From NCBI GenBank assembly GCA_036245805.1, contig BTRK01000002.1, positions 29,009,067 through 29,073,066 on the forward strand: a stretch of 64,000 bases of DNA. Direction: 5' to 3'. Every line of letters starts with the position of its first letter. Within the stretch, counting starts at the first letter, position 1. The translations under genes were made by a program, and so were the position numbers. Origin of the DNA: Pristionchus mayeri. Taxonomy: Eukaryota; Nematoda; Chromadorea; Rhabditida; Neodiplogasteridae. Shown one piece after another: positions 57,755 to 64,000 of this stretch. Below the pieces are notes generated by a model. The model was given only the letters and a program-made list of their open reading frames with translations, ran no database searches and was not told where the DNA came from.

Positions 57755-58190
57755 TCTGGAGTGATTCGAGCAAGGATGAGCATGCATTTATAGCGTTGTA
57801 CAATGCGAAATGTTATTGTGCAAAATGCTGTGACGTGTACGATGACTGTTATGCAAATCACATGGAAATTATCACATGAAAATTGTGAAATAGTGTAAAA
57901 TTGGAACCGAGTTTTGGTAATACTATTTGGAATCCGTGTATATGATAGCCACATTGACGAGAATTACTGGCAACCTCAACTGTTGGCGGGATTTATTAAA
58001 TACATTATTTTCGTTTACATGCACTATTGTACTTCATACAAGTTAGCGCAATCAAGGTATTCAAAAAAAACTACAATCGGGAATACACAATCCGAAATGT
58101 GGAAAAAAACAAAACGTAAGCACTTCGAGATTTGATAACAACGAAGACGCCCGATTCAAATTTACAATTATACACGAATCGTCCAGTCTA

Positions 58191-60375
58191 CTACCCCTGA
58201 GTGGTGATCTGAATGGCTTTCACTCGTCCGAAACCCAACCACGACGCGACTTTCCTGAAAATATACTTGTTGACTATTTTATTATAATAATGCGGATGAA
58301 ACAAGGAAAGGTGGACTATTTTGAGAGGTTTTCGAAATTTATTCGCCATTTCGAGATCTAGCTGAATGAAAAAAATGTTTAATTTAAATTATACTTTGTT
58401 GGAGCATAGCAACAAGTAATCGTAAAGGCAGTTACATTCTGAAAGGTCGCACGAAGTAGAGGGTGGTTACGGGGCTCGTTGCAATGCAGGATTGATGGAC
58501 CTGCAGAGTTCGCGTTTACTATCAAATGTATTATTATATAATTATATTACACCTAAGTTATGTGATACGAGAGGGCACATAATTATCTATCGATTTTCTT
58601 GTTGTTGACCGAATTTCTATTCGACGCTGACCATGTTTGTGGAATATTCGAGAATGGGAGAACGAATAACTCCAAATTGGCCAGCGATAAACGAACACAT
58701 GGAAAAGCATACGAGTTGTCCAATTACGGATTGGATGACGAGGGCCTGATGAAGGGGAATGTATCCCGCCTTTCATAAAGCAAAGGCGGCATGGCGTCGT
58801 ATTTTTCATCGGGATGAGAAAATTAGCAAGTGGGATTGTGGACTAGGTGTTTAATAGTGATGGCAAATGAGAAAGCACCCTCCTCATTTCGCATGCTCTC
58901 TCGCGGATCAGACAAAGCGAGAGAGCGTGTGAAACGAAGAGAGCACTCGTCGAATTGCCATTACTAGTACTTTATTCCAACCGCTTAATGGGGGAACGCA
59001 CCAGCAACTGGCCAGGGCACTAGCTAGCTATTTTTGACCAGTTGTTAACCAGTTAGAGTGGGCGGAGCTTAGACTAACGACTTTTTAACCATTTAGTAAT
59101 AATTATTTATCATGCGACAGTGCAGAGGTATAAAATAGATGTTACAGGGAAAATTAGAATCATGATAATTACGATGTCATATCTAGATGACAAAGGAAGC
59201 ATATCCGTCAGTTACAAGTGAGAGAGAATTAGAGATAATTAGAATAATCAATACTATTTATTGCTCTAGCTTTGCCTGACCAGTTGGAAACTATTGCCCT
59301 GACTAGCGCCCGGTTGGAAGAAACCAGAGTATACAATAAGTTGGAATGCCCAAATTCCGACGGTTGAGCTCAGGATTGCTTACCTTCAAAAATTGTTTGT
59401 GAACGCCGACAGTTGTTGTACTCATGTTCGTTATGTCATTGGATAGCATTCTGAGAAGTGATATTTCATTAATCTCCATAACAAGAAATACCTATATATA
59501 GCGTTTCCAATAACGATGCTTAGGCAACACTGTGATATAGTTGTTAAGTTTATAAATATTAAAGCGGGAGTGAACAAACTGGTCCAGACGTTATCGTAAC
59601 CTGAGATGATTTTTCTCATGAGCGTGGTTTTGAGTATAACTTTAATTTATCCCACCGAATAAATCGTCAATCTGAGCCGTGAATGGAGATGCATACATAT
59701 CCAACAGTGAGTGTAACTCTCTTTCGCTCATTATGGGGTCAAGGGCCATGAGAATCTGAATAATACGACTTGCAATTGATGATTTACAATTTTAATTAAA
59801 ATACGAAGATCGTCATGATGACAATTGCTACGGCACTCCTGAATATTCGCGTAAATTTGACTGTCGGAATATCCCTTTTTAGCACATAATACCTGGAAAA
59901 ATGTTCATGCCAAATATGGCCGGTACGCCCTCTAAATAAAAAAAATATATACCTGTATGAGAAACAGATAATCATGAATACATTGTATTGAGCACAACCA
60001 TGGAGTTCGAGGCTGTAGAAAAGTGCCCTGATAGATTTCCACTAATGTGTGCAATTGGTTAAAATTGTACCAAACGCCTTTTACACCAGTAATCAGTTTA
60101 ATAGGTCCATTTACATTCACTATGACTGCATCCATGCCGATTGGTATCACTCTGTAAAATTAATCATGCCTCAGTAAGGTCTGGTCGTTGTAAATCACGG
60201 TCAAGATAAATAATCGTTGCACAGGAATGCATAGGATAAGATCGGTCCTTCACAGTCAAGCAAACTCAAACAAATTCGTAAGACATAAAAAATAAACGAA
60301 TTATGTACATATGTGGCTTACCGTGGGAACAACATCAAACCTCCAAGAGACGCACTCATTTCCGCGATTGTAAGG
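58191..60375 (-). CDS. Srd-like seven-transmembrane chemoreceptor (5' end missing)
   Basis: Predicted chemosensory GPCR with an almost fully closing model. Exons: TIAEMSASLGGLMLFPR (to about 60322), VIPIGMDAVIVNVNGPIKLI (about 60150), then after a 5' splice within GVKGVW, ALFYSLELHGCAQYN and IICFSYR (about 60000), YYVLKRDIPTVKFTR (about 59890), LMALDPIMSERELHSLLD (about 59740), YDNVWTSLFTPALIFINL (about 59600), SNDITNMSTTTVGVHKQFLK (about 59440), ALVIQSVIGQLVCFSMCSFI (about 58750) and CIATSPVTTLYFVRPFR (about 58480), with a short tail ending AIQITTQG at TAG 58191-58193. PIG..GP, YRYYVL and the VRPFR ending fit the Srd family. Phases match at every join read. The first helix exon upstream of 60375 was not identified. 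The 59.38-58.76 kb intron holds MITE-like repeats. Confidence 0.8.
58855..58976. mobile_element. Short hAT-like MITE in a chemoreceptor intron
   Basis: 122 bp with ends TAGTGATGGCAAATGA and GTCGAATTGCCATTACTA (TIR TAGTnATGGCAA). Candidate flanks GTGTTTAA and GTACTTTA match only partly, so the target duplication is eroded or the borders are slightly off. A weaker inverted repeat follows at about 59000-59325. Confidence 0.55.
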
Positions 60376-61841
60376 CTGTAATCGAATTATAATGATAAAT
60401 AAGTAAACATTTCCTAAATGAGGGAAGATAATGGTTGATTCCAAGGGACTACCAATGCAAGAAAGGGGGTGATATTTCACAGGCAAACGCGGTAAGGGTT
60501 GGCTCCATGGGAAATGGTATTCTGAACACTATCGAGTATACAACGTAAACGTAAGTTGAGGCATCCAAGCAAGGCTGGTTTGCCACCCCCGCGCCAATTC
60601 TGCGTTCAGTCTGTCCTGAATCACATCACATCGGTAAACGAGCGCGTGGAATGAAGGGACAATTTCCCCGCCAAGCCATTCTTAGCTATGAGCTGTCGTA
60701 TCTGATCCACTTCCTGGTCATTTGCTATGATCCTGTTTATCTTTCCTGTTTATATCTTTATGCGGCCAAGAAAACAATACGAAAGTTCATCTGGCATATA
60801 TTCTAAGGGAAAATTATGCTAATTGGTTCCGGCGTCGTGAAATGCGTATAATTTAACATGATGGTGGAGGAAGCAACAAACGCTGAATCAAAACGCTGAA
60901 TGAACTGAGCTGGGGCTCAATTTTCAAAATAGCGACAACGATAACCTGATCGAAAAAGTCTCGAGCTGGTGAATATGAATTATGTTTACACACCATAATA
61001 TGATAAATACAAGAAAATTCCAGACAAAAAAAGGACACATGCTCTGCTTTGTATTTGTATTGAGGAGTGCATGCAAATGTACAATCCTAACCTAATTTAG
61101 CATTTATCTGTCATTCGCAAAAAATACGGCTTATCCTCGTATGCCCATTATCTAAAATAGCAACGAAATTCGATTCAGATGGAAGATTGTGCTTGAGTAG
61201 ATGGCTACATTTGAGCAAAGAAAGAGCGGAACTGATAGAGAGAAATAGAAAGAATATGAAAAGAAGATAATTATGTAATTTTGAGTGACCTGATCAGATA
61301 GATGGATGGTATGATTTGTGAAAAAAAACATAAAGTGTATCTTTACTTGCAGATACGGAAAAACATATTATATTTTCAAATTGTCTTGTTTTTAAACCAT
61401 GGAATTGCGTGTTGCAACGTGATTCGTGTCATGTGTCGGATAGTACCACCCTTCATCCTAATAACCGCAGATGCTGATCTCCGTTTCTCAGCGAGCACTA
61501 TTCAGATGCCAAATTTGACCTTCACGGAATTCGCTCATGATAATTTGACAAGGCATCACAAAATTATTTTATACGTTCCTAATAACGGAAGAAAATTCCG
61601 ATATTAGGAAAATTCCGATAATGGCATATCCGGTTCCTGTCATCATCGGTCAATATAGACGTAAGATGCATAATCTACTGCTTCGGAACAAAATATTATA
61701 CTACGCCTAGATGAACTAACAAACTGCTCGGGGTTCTTGTTTCTTGCAATGTTCCAATTTCCAGCGATTTTTCTTTGTCTGTGTTTCCTTTTACTACTTT
61801 GTTATGTCAAATATTGTTACTGCGTGCAAGTGGATGTAGAC
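60376..61841. other. Upstream DNA of the Srd-like gene; nothing firm
   Basis: Should contain the first exon of the receptor. An open stretch at 60486-60376 (minus) directly abuts the first accepted exon but gives no convincing helix. No repeats recognised. Confidence 0.35.
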
Positions 61842-62204
61842 TAGAGTGTCGAAAACGACTGATTGAGAAAATCCAAAGCGTCGTGAATGATATTATCCAA
61901 AGCGTCGTTTAACGTTCAAATCAAATATCCAAAGCGTCGTTTCGTTGTCAACAAGTCGCGAAGATTCAAAAACAAAAACAAAATTGATTAACCTGATCGA
62001 AATCGAGAGCTGTTGAATTGTGTTTCAACCCCCAACGTCCCGGGTCGCCCTCTTTGACAGTGAACAAACAACGCGTTGGCGAATAAACAACAAGTCGATT
62101 AGCATTTTATACAACTAGTCGTTTATTGATTGCTCGTTCAAAACAACAATTCGTTCAAAAAATTGTCAACAAGTCGTTTGCTTTCGACACTCTAATGTAG
62201 ACTG
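61842..62204. mobile_element. hAT MITE with exact 8-bp target duplication
   Basis: 363 bp; ends TAGAGTGTCGAAAACGACT and AGTCGTTTGCTTTCGACACTCTA-type complement, flanked by identical ATGTAGAC (61834-61841 and 62205-62212). Inside the left end the motif ATCCAAAGCGTCGT occurs three times (about 61871, 61896, 61927); inside the right end CAACAAGTCG-like motifs recur. Such subterminal repeats are typical of hAT transposase binding sites. No ORF. Confidence 0.9.
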
Positions 62205-62318
62205 CATGCAGTTACAATGCATTACTTTGATCACACACATTCTGAACTTGCAGAAGCACCTTTGTGGTGTACGATAAATAAAACAAAAATAAATAAATGA
62301 CGTTCAAGATGTGGTGGG

Positions 62319-63587
62319 CGAGTCTCTGTCGTATCTGTATGTTCTTCGCCTCTGAAGTCGCACTGGCAGAATTCATCAACAGTTTCGTGCTGATGGTCGC
62401 GTGGAGAAGGAAGATGGACGAGCACGCGGATCTACAGAATATGTATGGATAAATGATTGTTGGATGATCTATTTGGTATCTATTGAACTCTTCAAAATAC
62501 GTCGCATAATTTACAAGTCGTGACAGAATGTGGTGTCGACGAGTATTGAAAATTGAATTACTCATATTTCTAGGCATCACCGTAATGAGCGTGAGTGAGA
62601 TCGTACAATCGCTGTTGGAGTGCTGTACCATTACTGAGAGACCAATTTATTATAGAATTTATTTTATAGATTATAGAGATTATTTCAATTCGGTGTGGTC
62701 GTAGCTCTTAGATTCTAAGATGTTTTTACAGATTCATCAAATTCATGATAATGTCTACGCACTCGTGCCGTTGGGGCCGATTGGATGGATAAGCCAGGGT
62801 TACTGTTTCGAATTTCCGTTGAAACAGTCAGACTTCCAAATTTAAGAGGCACTGTGAAATATATCAGATCAAATTTACTCCTTTCCAACAAAATATAATG
62901 CGGCTTCAGGAGAGTTCGCCACGCAGACTTTCATCTTCCTGCTGTGGATTCCGGCCTTGTGCATTCTACAGTACTTACATTTAGCGATCCGAAAGTGGAC
63001 CAATAATCTACGAATTTGAGAATTCGTATTAAAATCTTGCGAATACGAGCTGAAGATATCTTCTATTATCCACGAGATTGCTTTATACCGACTATCGGGT
63101 GATCGCCTATTCGATTAATTTGACATAGATATTATGATGTCGTAATCCACAGGCTGTTGAATTGTAATTTTAGACTAAAAAATTAGGCCCTTGACGTGCA
63201 TTAAGGAGTTGCGCACAGACGGTGAGAAGCTGATTAAAGCTACGCTCGCACTGCAGAGGAGATTCTGGAAGATGCATGTTCTTCAGTTAGATTACCATCA
63301 TGTTGATTCCTCACCGACATAATGCAAAACAGCAGCCTACATCTGAAAACAAACAGCAGTGTGATGTGAGGAATCGAAACACTCTTCCTTAAGGGGTTCG
63401 TTCCTCTGTGCGTACCTCGTGCTGCTCTTCTTCGGGAACATCATCGCAGGTGCAAAACGTATTATAATTACGAATGAACTGTTGTGAATATTGAGGGTCT
63501 GTAAAATCCTCTGAGCATTTCCACTTCGTTTCTGTTCAGGCACTAGCATGGAGCGTTCAACCGTCATCATGACTGCTGAGGTGTACG
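62319..63587 (+). CDS. Unresolved membrane-protein exons
   Basis: Several hydrophobic coding-like pieces on the plus strand: WASLCRICMFFASEVALAEF (about 62316-62380), FATQTFIFLLWIPALCILQY (about 62925), KATLALQRRFWKMHVLQ (about 63235), FLCAYLVLLFFGNIIA (about 63389) and SMERSTVIMTAEVY (about 63547). Donors and acceptors exist around most, and the composition suits a multi-pass protein, perhaps another serpentine receptor, but I could not make one continuous model. Function unassigned. Confidence 0.35.
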
Positions 63588-64000
63588 GGTGAAACTCATT
63601 TTTATGTTAATTTGTTCCGCTCAGTATACACACGAGAGAGCGATCAATATCATTTTCACATACGGAAACAATCTCGCCCTCATTCGTCCGTCCACCGAAG
63701 CAGAAAGTGGAATTCGTGCATTCGACTACCTAAGCCTAACACGAGGGCATCTACGAATGCAACGAATTGAACTCAATACCATGTGCTGTTTCAATGCTGT
63801 TTGAATTATTCTGAACCTCATCGCTTGAGATTGATTGCCGATATATAGAATCAGTATAGTCATAACGGTTTATCGACGGTAGTGCTAAATGTTTAACATA
63901 TGATTAGACGCGCGAAGAAGTCCTTCCAATCAGGAGCTCCAATTTAAAGAATGCCGTTCGCAACCTGCAATAAACATAGCAGAATTTTTATTTAAAAATA
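63588..64000. other. Window end, nothing firm
   Basis: A 71-codon open frame at 63589-63804 on the plus strand may be a further exon of the preceding unresolved gene; no motif supports it. Confidence 0.3.

Overview
The window is a gene-dense, transposon-riddled piece of a nematode genome. Evidence: many small exons separated by introns with TTTCAG acceptors, nematode-style 7-transmembrane chemoreceptors (Srd and Srh/Str types), a head-to-head pair of UDP-glucuronosyltransferases, and Tc1/mariner, hAT, CR1-like and Kolobok-like elements. A diplogastrid such as Pristionchus is plausible, but the species cannot be fixed from the sequence alone.

Layout. 1-5.2 kb: two divergent UGT genes (left one cut by the window edge). 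5.5-6.5 kb: small coiled-coil gene. 7.6-10.2 kb: chemoreceptor (+) with a mariner-like element in an intron. 10.4-18.8 kb: repeat block with a 2.1 kb foldback, a short foldback, a hAT element carrying a CR1-like LINE which itself carries a Tc1-like foldback, then an 8-bp-TSD foldback. 18.9-20.2 kb: RING-finger gene. 20.4-23.3 kb: two foldbacks. 24.5-29.8 kb: chemoreceptor (-) with a 3.2 kb hAT-like element in one intron. 30.2-30.6 kb: last exons of an unknown gene. 31.3-33.0 kb: foldback. 33.4-38.0 kb: C2H2 zinc-finger gene (-), about 15 fingers, essentially one per exon. 38.1-41.6 kb: mariner-derived MITE and two foldbacks. 42.0-50.4 kb: single-pass membrane protein gene (+); one of its introns holds a 6.2 kb TTAA-flanked Kolobok-like transposon plus a 1.4 kb TTAA-flanked foldback. 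51.0-54.3 kb: RING/B-box gene (-). 55.4-56.3 kb: small unknown gene (+). 57.0-57.8 kb: probable secreted Cys-rich protein (-). 58.2-60.4 kb: Srd-like chemoreceptor (-), whose gene model closes neatly. 61.8-62.2 kb: hAT MITE. 62.3-63.6 kb: unresolved membrane-protein exons (+).

How it fits together: host genes are sensory receptors, detoxification enzymes, ubiquitin-ligase-type RING proteins and a zinc-finger protein. There is no operon logic; genes lie on both strands. Transposons sit mainly in introns and between genes, and host reading frames rejoin across them in phase. The most unusual object is the Kolobok-like element: it encodes a THAP-domain transposase and also carries broken, intron-containing fragments of two ribosomal protein genes (RPS18 and RPS2), with the RPS2 pieces in permuted order. 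Three separate foldbacks at 20.4, 31.3 and 48.6 kb share one terminal inverted repeat and TTAA flanks, defining a repeat family. By my coordinates, foldback elements make up about 12.5 kb, roughly a fifth of the window. All exon joins were read by eye and are predictions.
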